From a virus, in IMG/VR virus record IMGVR_UViG_3300037322_000275, positions 1 through 64,000 of that record: 64,000 nucleotides of DNA; one strand, given 5' to 3'. The number at the start of each line of letters is the position of its first letter. Position 1 is the stretch's first letter. The notes below the pieces were generated by a model. The model did no database searches, was not told where the DNA came from, and saw nothing but the letters and a program-made list of their open reading frames with translations. Below, one piece after another: positions 1 to 7,773 of the stretch. The translations under genes and the position numbers were made by a program.

Positions 1-2
1 TA

Positions 3-1412
3 TTTGGAAAAAACACCTTTAGTAGTTTTGCTGGAGATTGCTCTATTGTTGCGCAGTCAAACGGAAAAATAGGTGTAAACGTAGTAAACCCAACAGAAGC
101 ACTTGAAGTATTAGGTGGTATTAAACTTTCTAACTTATTAAAACTAGGTCAATTCACAACTGCAACCGAACCAGCATATGTTAAAGGAGCATCTTTTTTT
201 AACACGACTTTAAACAAGTCAAAGATTGGCGGAGAAACAATATACGAAACGCAAATAACAGGTACAGGTACTATTGGTAAAATTCAAAAAACTAGTGTAG
301 AGGGCGTAATTGGAGATAGTGCTATAAGTGAGGATGCAACAAATGCTTTAAGTTCAAAAGTCTTAAGATTAGCGGATGGTTTAACACCAAGTAACGCACA
401 AGATTTAACAACTTTAGGACAAGTCAACACGGCTTTAAATGCTAAAAATAATTTAATTTCACACTTAGAATTTAATGACACCGATTTAACTGTATGGAAT
501 AATGGTAAGGGAAATATATCAAGTAATACATCATTTGGCGATGGAGCTTTACGCTCAAACACGACAGGGAATAGTAACAGTTTTTATGGACTAAATTCAG
601 GGCTTAGCAACACGACAGGAAGTTTCAACAGTTTTTATGGACTAAATTCAGGGCTTAACAACATATCAGGGGTTAACAACAATTTTTATGGAGCAAATTC
701 AGGGCTTAACAACACGACAGGAACTAGCAACAGTTTTTATGGGGCAAATTCAGGACGCAACAATACAACAGGTAGGGACAACGGTTTTTATGGGGTAAAT
801 TCAGGGTTTAACAACACGACAGGTTTTAACAACAGTTTTTATGGACTAAATTCAGGGCTTAGCAACACAACAGGAAATGGCAACAATTTTTATGGGTTAA
901 ATTCAGGAAGGTTTATATCAGATGCGTCAACGCCAAATACTAATTCAAACAATTCTTTGTTTTTTGGCAACGAAACTAAACCGTTAGCTGATAATCAAAC
1001 AAATCAAATTGTAATCGGGAATGGTGCTATTGGATCTGGAAGTAACAGCGTAACCTTAGGAGACACAAATATAACTAAAACAGTTTTAAGAGGTAATGTA
1101 GAAACTAATGGGTTGATAAAACTAGGTCAATTCACAACAGCAACCGAACCCGCTTATGTTAAAGGAGCATCATTCTTTAATACAACTTTAAATAAAATGC
1201 GAATTGGTGGCGCAACCGCTTACGAAAATGTAGATGTTAAAAATTACTCACTAACCGAAGTGAAAACAAGTGGTACTTGGATTGATGGTAAGCCAATTTA
1301 CAGATTGGTTAAGTTAGATAGTGATCCTTTTCCAACGGATACAGAAACAGAGTTTCCGACTATATTTGTAGGACAATATCGTATTTTAGAATATACAAAA
1401 ACAACGGATTAA
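3..1412 (+). CDS. Tail fibre / receptor-binding protein with tandem NTTG-FYG repeats (5' end outside window)
   Basis: The frame is open from the left edge without a stop, so the gene starts before the window; an internal TTG at 957 is not a real start. The visible ~469 residues hold, in order, a fibre-like region, a copy of a segment beginning KLGQFTTATEPAY, a linker, seven 17-residue repeats of the form NNTTG-xx-NSFYG-x-NSG, a low-complexity stretch rich in Asn/Thr, a second copy of the KLGQFTTATEPAY segment and a C-terminal domain ending EYTKTTD. Gly/Asn/Thr-rich short repeats like these are common in phage tail fibres and adhesin stalks and suggest a trimeric beta shaft. Four further fibre-like genes follow on the same strand. 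Role as a fibre is inferred from repeats and context; the receptor is unknown. Confidence 0.7.
   Translation, partial: FGKNTFSSFAGDCSIVAQSNGKIGVNVVNPTEALEVLGGIKLSNLLKLGQFTTATEPAYVKGASFFNTTLNKSKIGGETIYETQITGTGTIGKIQKTSVEGVIGDSAISEDATNALSSKVLRLADGLTPSNAQDLTTLGQVNTALNAKNNLISHLEFNDTDLTVWNNGKGNISSNTSFGDGALRSNTTGNSNSFYGLNSGLSNTTGSFNSFYGLNSGLNNISGVNNNFYGANSGLNNTTGTSNSFYGANSGRNNTTGRDNGFYGVNSGFNNTTGFNNSFYGLNSGLSNTTGNGNNFYGLNSGRFISDASTPNTNSNNSLFFGNETKPLADNQTNQIVIGNGAIGSGSNSVTLGDTNITKTVLRGNVETNGLIKLGQFTTATEPAYVKGASFFNTTLNKMRIGGATAYENVDVKNYSLTEVKTSGTWIDGKPIYRLVKLDSDPFPTDTETEFPTIFVGQYRILEYTKTTD
140..217 (+). repeat. First copy of a 78-bp duplicated fibre segment
   Basis: This stretch is repeated at 1118-1195 in the same frame, 978 bp downstream, with only scattered mostly third-position differences. 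It encodes the segment from KLGQFTTATEPAY through ASFFNTTLNK. The two copies flank the 17-residue repeat region, so recombination between them would delete the variable shaft. Confidence 0.85.
555..911 (+). repeat. Seven tandem 51-bp repeats inside the tail-fibre gene
   Basis: Seven in-frame units start at 555, 606, 657, 708, 759, 810 and 861. The codons for N-T-T-G, F-Y-G and N-S-G are nearly fixed, while codons 1, 6, 7, 9, 13 and 17 vary, mostly by amino-acid-changing substitutions. This is a coding repeat rather than a spacer/repeat array. Confidence 0.9.
1118..1195 (+). repeat. Second copy of the 78-bp duplicated fibre segment
   Basis: Matches 140-217 at both DNA and protein level, in the same reading frame, within the C-terminal part of the fibre gene. 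Confidence 0.85.
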
Positions 1413-1430
1413 TTAATAAATAATAACAAA

Positions 1431-1721
1431 ATGGCAGCATTTACAGAAGAAAGAACACCAAACGAGTTTTTGGTAAGATGGAATAAAGAGGGGTTAATTC
1501 AAGGCGCACACGTTGGTTGGTTAGATACAGTATTGAAAGATGGTGTAGTACTTAGTCAAACAGAAACTAATGTAGAGAGCGTAGCAATGGGATTGCAAGA
1601 AGGTTTTCCTTTAACCGATATACTAACACAATTACAATTAGATTGCGTCTTAGAGCGTGAAACTTTGCTTTTAGAAATACAAACTTTAAAAGCAGAAATT
1701 ACAGAGTTAAAAACACCGTAG
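1431..1721 (+). CDS. Small tail-fibre-associated protein with C-terminal coiled coil
   Basis: 96 residues. I do not recognise a family. The N-terminal half is mixed and contains the stretch GAHVGWLDTVLKDG. The last ~35 residues (LQLDCVLERETLLLEIQ onward) have heptad spacing of Leu/Ile and read as a coiled coil. It starts 18 bases after the fibre stop, behind an A-rich leader, and is followed by more fibre-like genes, so a fibre attachment or chaperone-like role is a reasonable guess. No catalytic motif is visible. Confidence 0.55.
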   Translation: MAAFTEERTPNEFLVRWNKEGLIQGAHVGWLDTVLKDGVVLSQTETNVESVAMGLQEGFPLTDILTQLQLDCVLERETLLLEIQTLKAEITELKTP

Positions 1722-1821
1722 AAATAACTTACAGTAACCCACAATAACCAATAATCAATTATTAAAAAAAACCAGAAATAATTTACAAAAGTAGTTAAAT
1801 TGTTTTTTAATAAATAACAAA

Positions 1822-2058
1822 ATGAGTGAAATAATTATAAACGAAAACATAAATAACGTAATTGTATCAATAAACGAATTAAACGAAGATGTTAATGTTT
1901 TAATTAACGAAACTTTTGAAACCTTTGTTATACAAATTGAAGAAAAAGGACAAAAGGGAGATTCTACTTACGAAATTGCATTATTAAATGGATTTGTTGG
2001 TACAGAGTTACAGTGGTTAGAAAGTTTAAAAGACTTAGACGGAGGAATAATATATTAA
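1822..2058 (+). CDS. Short fibre-tip protein with collagen-like GQKGDSTYE motif
   Basis: 78 residues. The C-terminal half carries the arrangement EKGQKGDSTYEIAL, then NGFVGTELQWLESLK. This matches the widespread phage tail-fibre module in which a short collagen-like G-x-K-G-D leads into a GFxGTExxWLxSLKG unit. The N-terminal half is Ile/Asn/Val-rich with likely beta structure. It ends 13 bases before the next fibre-like gene. Probably a small structural fibre component; its attachment partner is unknown. Confidence 0.6.
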   Translation: MSEIIINENINNVIVSINELNEDVNVLINETFETFVIQIEEKGQKGDSTYEIALLNGFVGTELQWLESLKDLDGGIIY

Positions 2059-2071
2059 ATAAAAAAAAACA

Positions 2072-2512
2072 ATGGCAAATCAGATTTTATTAAAAAGAAA
2101 AGCAACAACAGGTGCTCCTTCTTTAGCACAGTTAACTGTTGGTGAAATGTGCTTAGTTATCCCAGATAACGCAATTTATTGGAAAAAAGACAGTGGTACT
2201 ATTGTAGGTCCAATAATAGTTGGTGGTATTGGAAACATGTCTAAATCTATTTATGACACTAATGACAATGGAATAGTAGATACATCTACAAATGCTTTAG
2301 CGCTGGGGGGTATTGTGGCATCTTCTTATGCATTACAATCCTACGTAACTGCTCAAATTAATGCTCTAGTAAATGGTGCTAGTACAACGTTAGACACACT
2401 TCAAGAATTAGCTGCAGCTTTAGGTAATGATGCTAACTTTTCAGCAACTATTACAAATTTAATTGGTACTAAATTAGATGCTAATTCTGTTATTGATGGT
2501 GGTACAATATAA
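2072..2512 (+). CDS. Phage tail fibre-like protein (N-terminal fibre domain plus helical C-terminus)
   Basis: 146 residues. The start MANQILLKRKATTGAPSL and the following LTVGEMCLVIPDNAIYWKK look like the N-terminal beta domain common in phage tail fibres (a VGE motif followed by a short hairpin). The C-terminal part, STTLDTLQELAAALGNDANF, is the helical repeat found in many phage tail-fibre proteins. It shares a MAN-I-LK-K-TTG opening with the next gene, suggesting the two came from a common fibre module. Role inferred from family resemblance and position. Confidence 0.65.
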   Translation: MANQILLKRKATTGAPSLAQLTVGEMCLVIPDNAIYWKKDSGTIVGPIIVGGIGNMSKSIYDTNDNGIVDTSTNALALGGIVASSYALQSYVTAQINALVNGASTTLDTLQELAAALGNDANFSATITNLIGTKLDANSVIDGGTI

Positions 2513-2522
2513 AGAGTAAATA

Positions 2523-3266
2523 ATGGCAAACATAATTAAATTAAAAAATAAAACAACTACAGGTACTATTGTTGAAAATTTAGAAGATAGAGAAATGTTA
2601 GTTAATAATGTAGATTTAAAAGCTTTTGTACGAATTAATGAAACATTAAAAGAATTTTTATTTGATGAAGATTTAAGAGGTGGTGCTTTAAGTACAAAAG
2701 AAAGAATAAACACAATTTCTAATTTTGCTAGTCCAAATGCAGGAGGTGTAATTTCAGGTCAATTTTACGATAACTCATTTCATGGTGGAGCATCAGGAAC
2801 TTTAGCAAGTAGAGCTAATGGATTTGATTTAGCACCCTATTACACAAGTACTCCTATAACTATTGATACAATTGGCTGTTCTGTTTCTACTGGATTAACT
2901 GGTTCATTATTTAAAATAGTTATTTATAGTTCTAGTACAAACGGTTTTCCTGAAAATTTGTTATATGAAAGTGGCGATTTATCAAGTGCAACTGCTGGTT
3001 TTCTTGGAGCTACATTAAATTTTACATTTCAAAGTGGTACACAATATTATTTAGGAGTACGAACGTCAGGCACTCCTACTTTAAGAACAATACCTATTAC
3101 AAGTGCTGTAAATATGGGATTACTTTCAAGCAGTGCCACAAGTTATACAACAATTTTGAGAAGAACAATTACTTATGCAACTGCAGCCCCTGCTATATGG
3201 AATTTTGTAAATGCAGATAGAATAGCAAATATAACACCGCCATCAATAAGATTTAGAGCAGTTTAA
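2523..3266 (+). CDS. Tail fibre / receptor-binding protein with beta-rich C-terminal domain
   Basis: 247 residues. The opening MANIIKLKNKTTTGTIVENL parallels the upstream gene. After ~75 residues the sequence becomes Ser/Thr/Gly-rich beta (for example IGCSVSTGLTGSLFKIVIYS, then QSGTQYYLGVRTSG), resembling carbohydrate-binding or jelly-roll tip domains of phage fibres. It starts 10 bases after the previous stop. The C-terminal domain is the best candidate in this cluster for contacting a surface glycan, but the ligand cannot be read from sequence. Confidence 0.6.
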   Translation: MANIIKLKNKTTTGTIVENLEDREMLVNNVDLKAFVRINETLKEFLFDEDLRGGALSTKERINTISNFASPNAGGVISGQFYDNSFHGGASGTLASRANGFDLAPYYTSTPITIDTIGCSVSTGLTGSLFKIVIYSSSTNGFPENLLYESGDLSSATAGFLGATLNFTFQSGTQYYLGVRTSGTPTLRTIPITSAVNMGLLSSSATSYTTILRRTITYATAAPAIWNFVNADRIANITPPSIRFRAV

Positions 3267-3315
3267 AAACCTAAAATAAAAAATATTATTTAAAAAAAAA
3301 CATAGTTAATAAATC

Positions 3316-3741
3316 ATGATAGATCCAAATATTGGAGCAGACCTTTTTAAAGAAGTTTTAAAGGTGGATCCAAAAAACAGGTCTTGGGCAATAAATGTAA
3401 TTGTAATATGTATGGCTATTGCTATATGTATTACAGTCTTTTTTGTATTCCAAGCTCAAAAAAGTCAAGCAATACAAGATAAATTAAAAGCAGAGTCTAA
3501 ATTAGAAACGTTACAATTACTTTACGTAGATGAAGGAAAAGAATGTCCTGGATTAATTCAAAATGCTGTTGAAAAAAGAGATCTTTATTGGACTTTAAAA
3601 TTAGATAACCTACAGAACAAATATCTCAAGAAATTTGAAGATGAACACAAAGAATCTATTTTAAAATTTAAATATTTAAATGAAGAAACTAAAAAAGTTA
3701 AAAGAAGAACTGAACAATTAAATAAAAAAATAACAGAATGA
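3316..3741 (+). CDS. Single-TM, coiled-coil membrane protein; inner-spanin-like
   Basis: 141 residues. A hydrophobic span at ~26-46 (WAINVIVICMAIAICITVFF) is preceded by a short positively charged tail and followed by ~95 charged residues with coiled-coil character, rich in Lys/Glu. This is the architecture of an inner-membrane spanin (i-spanin/Rz). The gene overlaps by 4 bases (ATGA) with a small secreted-protein gene that itself overlaps the endolysin, the classical order of a lysis cassette. No family is recognised by sequence; the spanin call rests on topology and neighbours. Confidence 0.5.
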   Translation: MIDPNIGADLFKEVLKVDPKNRSWAINVIVICMAIAICITVFFVFQAQKSQAIQDKLKAESKLETLQLLYVDEGKECPGLIQNAVEKRDLYWTLKLDNLQNKYLKKFEDEHKESILKFKYLNEETKKVKRRTEQLNKKITE

Positions 3742-3974
3742 AAAAACTAAAGATGTTTCCTTTTCTATTTATTTTTGTATTTATGACTTCTGGTAAAACA
3801 ACACACAGTAAAAAAGTTGTACACGAAGAAGAAAAACCTAAATATGAAAAAGAATTAATTGAAATAAATAAAAACTTATACATTTCAAACAAAAACCTAG
3901 ATCATATTTCAAATGTTATCAAAAATAATGATACACTAAAACAAATAAAAACAAGACTTAAAAAAAGTAAATAA
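3738..3974 (+). CDS. Small secreted protein; possible outer-spanin partner
   Basis: 78 residues. Residues ~5-18 form a hydrophobic signal-like segment (FPFLFIFVFMTSG) after a KKLK start, followed by a Lys/Glu-rich helical domain. There is no lipobox cysteine, so a lipoprotein-type o-spanin is not directly supported. It starts inside the end of the TM coiled-coil gene and shares a TAATG junction with the endolysin gene. A lysis role is inferred from that arrangement only. Confidence 0.45.
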   Translation: MKKLKMFPFLFIFVFMTSGKTTHSKKVVHEEEKPKYEKELIEINKNLYISNKNLDHISNVIKNNDTLKQIKTRLKKSK

Positions 3975-4486
3975 TGGCACTAGATATATTAACTGTAGAA
4001 CGAATTAAAACAATGCATCCTGACGAAAGAAAAGAACTTTTGGAAGACTATGCTTATGTAAACGAGAAACTTCTTGGAAAAGGCGTTAGATTGCGTTTTG
4101 CATACACATATCGAACTCCTGCAGAACAAGATCAAATCTTTAAACAAAGACCTAAAGTAACAAACGCAAAAGGTTGGCAAAGTATTCATAATTATGGATT
4201 AGCTTTTGACATTGTTTTATTGTATGATCTAGATAACAATGGTACTTTTGAAACAGCATCTTGGGATATGAAAAAAGATTTTGATAATGACAAAGTTGCT
4301 GACTGGATGGAAGTTACTAATTATTTTAAATCTAAAGGTTGGGAATGGGGTGGTGATTGGAAAAATTTCAAAGATGTACCTCATTTTCAGAAAGTAAAAG
4401 GTTTAACATGGCAAGCATTAAAAGAAAAAGTAGATAAAGGAATTGTCATAAAAGACTGTAATAAAATTACTTATCCAAAGATTTAA
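3974..4486 (+). CDS. Endolysin, M15-type peptidase (VanY/L-Ala-D-Glu peptidase-like)
   Basis: 170 residues. The M15 zinc motif S-x-H-x2-G-x-A-x-D is present as SIHNYGLAFD (S70, H72, D79) and the third ligand lies in DVPHFQ (H137). Upstream RFAYTYRTPAEQDQIF matches the R-[ST]-xxxQ segment of the family. These enzymes cut peptide cross-links of peptidoglycan. There is no signal peptide, so release would need a holin or the neighbouring membrane proteins. A Ca-binding-like DNNGTFETASWD stretch around 87-98 is also seen. It starts in a TAATG overlap with the upstream secreted protein. A lysis role is strongly supported. Confidence 0.88.
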   Translation: MALDILTVERIKTMHPDERKELLEDYAYVNEKLLGKGVRLRFAYTYRTPAEQDQIFKQRPKVTNAKGWQSIHNYGLAFDIVLLYDLDNNGTFETASWDMKKDFDNDKVADWMEVTNYFKSKGWEWGGDWKNFKDVPHFQKVKGLTWQALKEKVDKGIVIKDCNKITYPKI

Positions 4487-4489
4487 CTT

Positions 4490-4810
4490 ATGAATAAATA
4501 CAATCAATATAAAAAAGGAGATACATGGAAAGGTAGAAAGATTACTTTTCCATTTGACCTCACAGGTGTTTCAGTTTTATGTCAATTTAAACCAGACATA
4601 ACGTCTGATTATTCAACATTTGTTTTTAAAACAGAAGATAACACAATTTTAATACCTTTACCTTTAACTGGTGAAATGTTTTTTAAACCAAGAATAATGA
4701 ATTATCCTGTAGGTATGTATTACTATGACGTTCAATTAACTTTTCCAAATGGAGATGTTGTTAGTTACATTCCTGACACACTTACAATATTACAAGATAT
4801 TACAACATAA
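4490..4810 (+). CDS. Small beta-rich protein, BppU N-terminal/Ig-like; likely tail or baseplate accessory
   Basis: 106 residues. The layout is: G-D-T-W, a PFDLTGVSVLCQFKPD strand pair, a hydrophobic turn, YPVGMYYYDVQLTFPNG, and a final TLTILQDI strand. This resembles small Ig-like domains (BppU N-terminal-like) that phages use in baseplates and fibres. It starts 3 bases after the endolysin stop. The family match is by pattern only, and the protein could equally be a capsid decoration protein. Confidence 0.45.
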   Translation: MNKYNQYKKGDTWKGRKITFPFDLTGVSVLCQFKPDITSDYSTFVFKTEDNTILIPLPLTGEMFFKPRIMNYPVGMYYYDVQLTFPNGDVVSYIPDTLTILQDITT

Positions 4811-4891
4811 ATATTTAACAATTTAAAAAAAAACAATAACCGAATATTAAGAAACGCGAAATCTCTTATAATTCTATAAATTAGTAATAAG

Positions 4892-5494
4892 ATGATAAAC
4901 ATAAATAAAGTATACATTTCAATAGGAATTATTTTAATAATTATTTCTTTTTTTATTGGAAGATTTACAGTAGGTACAATTGATACTAAAATAAAAATTA
5001 CAGTTCCTGAAGTAAAAAATACTTCTGAATTAATTGTAAATCCAGAGCCAGTCAAAAACAAAATTAAAGATAGTATTGTTTACAAAGACTCAGTTATTTA
5101 TCACACAAAATTTAATAAAGCATTAGCACAAGATTTTATAAATACAACATCTGACATTGAAAAGTTAAACAAGTTTATTAGTGCTGTTGAATTAAATGAA
5201 TATGAAATCCCTTATGATGATGAATTTTTATCTACAAAAAGTTATATAAAAACAGAAGGTAAGGTTATTTCTTTTAGACAAGATTATGTAATAAAAGAAC
5301 GTAAAATAGGCTTAGATGTAAAAGTTCCTGCAAAAGTTAACTTTTTAATTGGCTCTAGTGTAGAAAACACAATTAAGTTAGATGAATTTAACATAAAAGT
5401 TTTAGGCGGAATACAACGTAAAAATGGAGATATAATATTGGGTGGTTACGGTTTAAATAAAGCAATTGAAGTTGGTTATTTATTTAAATTGTAA
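4892..5494 (+). CDS. N-terminally membrane-anchored hypothetical protein
   Basis: 200 residues. One strong TM segment spans ~8-28 (IGIILIIISFFIGRF). An extended linker with many Val/Pro/Lys follows, then a helical part (~60-95) and a C-terminal beta-rich region ending VGYLFKL. I do not recognise the family. Similar single-TM proteins occur beside lysis genes in phages of Bacteroidota. It is the last gene before a promoter, with an 81-base A-rich gap upstream. Confidence 0.5.
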   Translation: MININKVYISIGIILIIISFFIGRFTVGTIDTKIKITVPEVKNTSELIVNPEPVKNKIKDSIVYKDSVIYHTKFNKALAQDFINTTSDIEKLNKFISAVELNEYEIPYDDEFLSTKSYIKTEGKVISFRQDYVIKERKIGLDVKVPAKVNFLIGSSVENTIKLDEFNIKVLGGIQRKNGDIILGGYGLNKAIEVGYLFKL

Positions 5495-5530
5495 AAATAT
5501 CTAAAATAATTATAAAATAAACCCCAAAAA

Positions 5531-5570
5531 ATTAGGAATTCTGATTTATTTGTATTACCTTTGTATTATA
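5531..5570 (+). promoter_or_regulatory. Bacteroidota-type promoter for the exonuclease gene
   Basis: TTAG at 5532-5535 is followed after 20 bases by TACCTTTG at 5556-5563, a perfect TAnnTTTG -7 element. The conserved stretch TTAGGAATT downstream of the -33 position recurs at three other promoters in the window. The ATG of the exonuclease follows at 5590. Confidence 0.65.
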
Positions 5571-5589
5571 TTAATCTATACATAATAAC

Positions 5590-6525
5590 ATGAATAAAGA
5601 AGAAATTAAATCATTTTTAAGGAATAAAAACGGTTATTTAAAAGAAGGTGGTAAAAGATTAAGAAAAGTTTTGTTAAACAAAGGCTTTACAACAACAATT
5701 AGTCAATGTAAAGACGCAATTAGAGAAGTAAATGCTGAAGTTAAAAAAACAACAACTACGTTTCAAAACAATGAAGGAAAGATTCTTATTTATGATTTAG
5801 AAACTTCTCCAAATCAAGGTTGGTTTTGGAGAGCAGGTTATAAACAAAATATTATGCCTAATCAAATAACTAAAGAAAGAGCAATTATTTGTGTTTCTTA
5901 TAAATGGTTAGGTGAAGATACAGTTTACAACTTAACTTGGGATAAAAACCAGTGTGATAAATTTTTAATTGAACAATTTGTCGAAGTTTTAAATGAATCA
6001 GATATGATTGTTGCCCACAACGGAGATCGTTTTGATATAAAGTGGTTTAAGACAAGAGCATTGTTTCATAGAATACCTACATTACCAAATTACAAACAAT
6101 TCGATACTCTAAAAGTTGCTAAATCTAAACTTTATTTAAATTCTAATAGATTAGATTATATTGCTAAATTTTTAGGGTTTGAAGGTAAGATACAAACTAC
6201 TCCTGATTTATGGAATCAGGTTGTTTCTGTAAACAATAGAGAAGCATTAAAAGACATGCTAGATTATTGTGATGAAGATGTAAGACAGCTAGAAAAAGTT
6301 TATAACGAACTTAAGTATTTAGACAATCCTAGAATTCACGCAGGAGTATTAAATGGTACAGTTAAACAAACGTCACCTGTTACAGGAAGCGTAAATATTA
6401 AACAAGTTAAATCAGTAACTACAAACTCTGGTACAGTTAAACACATTATGATTGATTTAGATACTGGTAGACATTTTGAAATGTCAAACACAAATTACTT
6501 AAAATATTTAGAAATAAACAAATAA
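5590..6525 (+). CDS. DEDDy 3'-5' exonuclease (RNase H-like, DnaQ/PolB-exo type)
   Basis: 311 residues. Exo I motif IYDLET (D69, E71), Exo II AHNGDRFD (D149 in the usual HNxxxFD position) and Exo III YCDEDV (Y226, D230) are all intact, which defines the DEDDy subfamily found in family A/B polymerase proofreading domains. Residues 1-50 form a small Lys-rich helical domain of winged-helix type that may bind DNA. There is no polymerase domain, so this is a free-standing nuclease. It sits between the lysis and tail genes, far from the DNA polymerase at 62.7 kb, and is framed by its own promoter (5531) and terminator (6530). It could act in proofreading, recombination or host DNA degradation. Confidence 0.85.
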   Translation: MNKEEIKSFLRNKNGYLKEGGKRLRKVLLNKGFTTTISQCKDAIREVNAEVKKTTTTFQNNEGKILIYDLETSPNQGWFWRAGYKQNIMPNQITKERAIICVSYKWLGEDTVYNLTWDKNQCDKFLIEQFVEVLNESDMIVAHNGDRFDIKWFKTRALFHRIPTLPNYKQFDTLKVAKSKLYLNSNRLDYIAKFLGFEGKIQTTPDLWNQVVSVNNREALKDMLDYCDEDVRQLEKVYNELKYLDNPRIHAGVLNGTVKQTSPVTGSVNIKQVKSVTTNSGTVKHIMIDLDTGRHFEMSNTNYLKYLEINK

Positions 6526-6529
6526 ACTC

Positions 6530-6561
6530 AAAGCCTTCAAGAAATTGAGGGCTTTTTTTTT
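6530..6561 (+). terminator. Rho-independent terminator after the exonuclease gene
   Basis: An 11-bp stem, AAAGCCTTCAA (6530-6540) with TTGAGGGCTTT (6545-6555), has one G-U wobble and a GAAA tetraloop and runs into a tract of nine T. It lies 4 bases after the stop codon and only ~20 bases before the next ORF, so the downstream virion genes need read-through or another promoter. Confidence 0.88.
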
Positions 6562-6580
6562 GTTATAAACAATTTAATAT

Positions 6581-7267
6581 ATGAGCACAATTGCACAAAT
6601 AACCTATGGTGTCAGAGAAGGTATAAAAGAATATACAGATGACTCAAACATTTCAGATAGATATATTTTATATTTATTTGGTATTAAACGAAGTAAATAT
6701 TTAAGAAATGATTTAAACAATTTACAAAAAACAATTGACAATTCTATTTTACAGACATTGTGTTTAGAACTTGAAGAAGTTTCTATTAACCAATGTAATA
6801 TTGAATATGACTGTGGAACAATAATGAGAACAAAACAAAAAGTACCAAAACCTTTAGAATTACATCTAAAGTCTGCAATAACAAACGTTAAACCTACAAA
6901 CAGAACAGCAGTACCATTTAATTATGTAAATAAAGAAAGAGCAATATGGAGTAAACACTCGTCTTTTGGACAAGCAATATACGCTTTTTTAGATGATGAT
7001 CAATATGTTTATCTAGTAAGTGAATCCAAAAGTGTAAAATTAATTGAGTGTGTAAGTGTTTCAGGAATTTTTGAAGACCCTTTAGAACTTAGACAATATA
7101 AAAACTGTTGTGGTTGTGAAATACCTAAGGTATGTTTTAATGACTTAACTACAGACTATCCTTTACAAGCACATCATGTAGATAACATTAGTGAAGAAAT
7201 TATAAAAAAGTTAATAGGTAGAATACAGTTACCTGAAGATGAAACAAATAACGCAGATGACAATTAA
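6581..7267 (+). CDS. Conserved crAss-like tail/connector structural protein (ring or P22 gp4-like)
   Basis: 228 residues. The N-terminal region (VREGIKEYTDDSNISDRYIL, then KRSKYLRNDLN and QTLCLELEEVS) is a pattern I associate with a conserved crAss-like virion protein directly upstream of the muzzle gene. A Cys cluster, YKNCCGCEIPKVC, lies near 179-191, suggesting metal binding. The last residues are acidic. The next gene overlaps its 3' end. A tail-ring or tail-adaptor role is inferred from the conserved gene order; the exact ring number cannot be assigned from sequence. Confidence 0.6.
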   Translation: MSTIAQITYGVREGIKEYTDDSNISDRYILYLFGIKRSKYLRNDLNNLQKTIDNSILQTLCLELEEVSINQCNIEYDCGTIMRTKQKVPKPLELHLKSAITNVKPTNRTAVPFNYVNKERAIWSKHSSFGQAIYAFLDDDQYVYLVSESKSVKLIECVSVSGIFEDPLELRQYKNCCGCEIPKVCFNDLTTDYPLQAHHVDNISEEIIKKLIGRIQLPEDETNNADDN

Positions 7268-7772
7268 AAGAACTAAAGGTAAAATTAAAGTAGATTATGG
7301 TATGAGTGATTACTATAAACACTATATTAAAAACTCAAAAAATCCAATAAAATCAGTATCCCAGTTTAATCATATTGTTTCAGAATTTAATAAAAAAATT
7401 GCAGAAGCCATTATAAATGAAGAATTAGAATACAACCCAATAATGGTTCAGATAACTTTTGCAATTAGAAAACACAAGCAGGTAGTTAAGATTGTAAACA
7501 ATAAACTTTTAAACAAAAATCCTGTAGATTGGAAAACAACAAATCAACTGTGGTCAGAAGACAGTGAAGCAAAAGAAAAAAAGTTATTAATAAGATATCA
7601 AAACAATCATTCTTCTAAATATATCTTTAGAATTAAAATGATGAAAACAGGATATTCTTACACAAATAAAAAGTACTATAAATTTAAACCTTGTCGTTCT
7701 TTTGCAAGGAATTTAGCAAAAAGAATACTTAATGAAGACCTGGAACCTTTTCAGGCATATAATCTATATTAA
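7257..7772 (+). CDS. Conserved crAss-like tail-region protein
   Basis: 171 residues from the ATG at 7257 (MTIKRTKG); an in-frame ATG at 7239 would add six residues and increase overlap with the upstream gene. It is basic throughout. The sections PVDWKTTNQLWSED, KKLLIRYQNNHS and FKPCRSFARNLAKRIL recall a small conserved protein of crAss-like virion clusters. The first start shares ATGACAATTAA with the stop of the preceding gene, so translation is probably coupled. No enzymatic motif. Probably a tail-ring or assembly protein. Confidence 0.55.
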   Translation: MTIKRTKGKIKVDYGMSDYYKHYIKNSKNPIKSVSQFNHIVSEFNKKIAEAIINEELEYNPIMVQITFAIRKHKQVVKIVNNKLLNKNPVDWKTTNQLWSEDSEAKEKKLLIRYQNNHSSKYIFRIKMMKTGYSYTNKKYYKFKPCRSFARNLAKRILNEDLEPFQAYNLY

Positions 7773-7773
7773 A

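Noticed and set aside
555-911. Repeat array resembling a CRISPR or a diversity-generating variable region
   Set aside because: The units are in-frame 51-bp coding repeats without non-repetitive spacers, and no reverse transcriptase or cas gene is in the window.
957-1412. A separate 151-residue gene starting at 957
   Set aside because: The frame is open upstream to the window edge and its start is a TTG inside the fibre gene.
3738-3974. Classical lipoprotein outer-spanin
   Set aside because: There is no cysteine after the hydrophobic segment, so a lipobox is absent; only the overlap and secretion signal remain.
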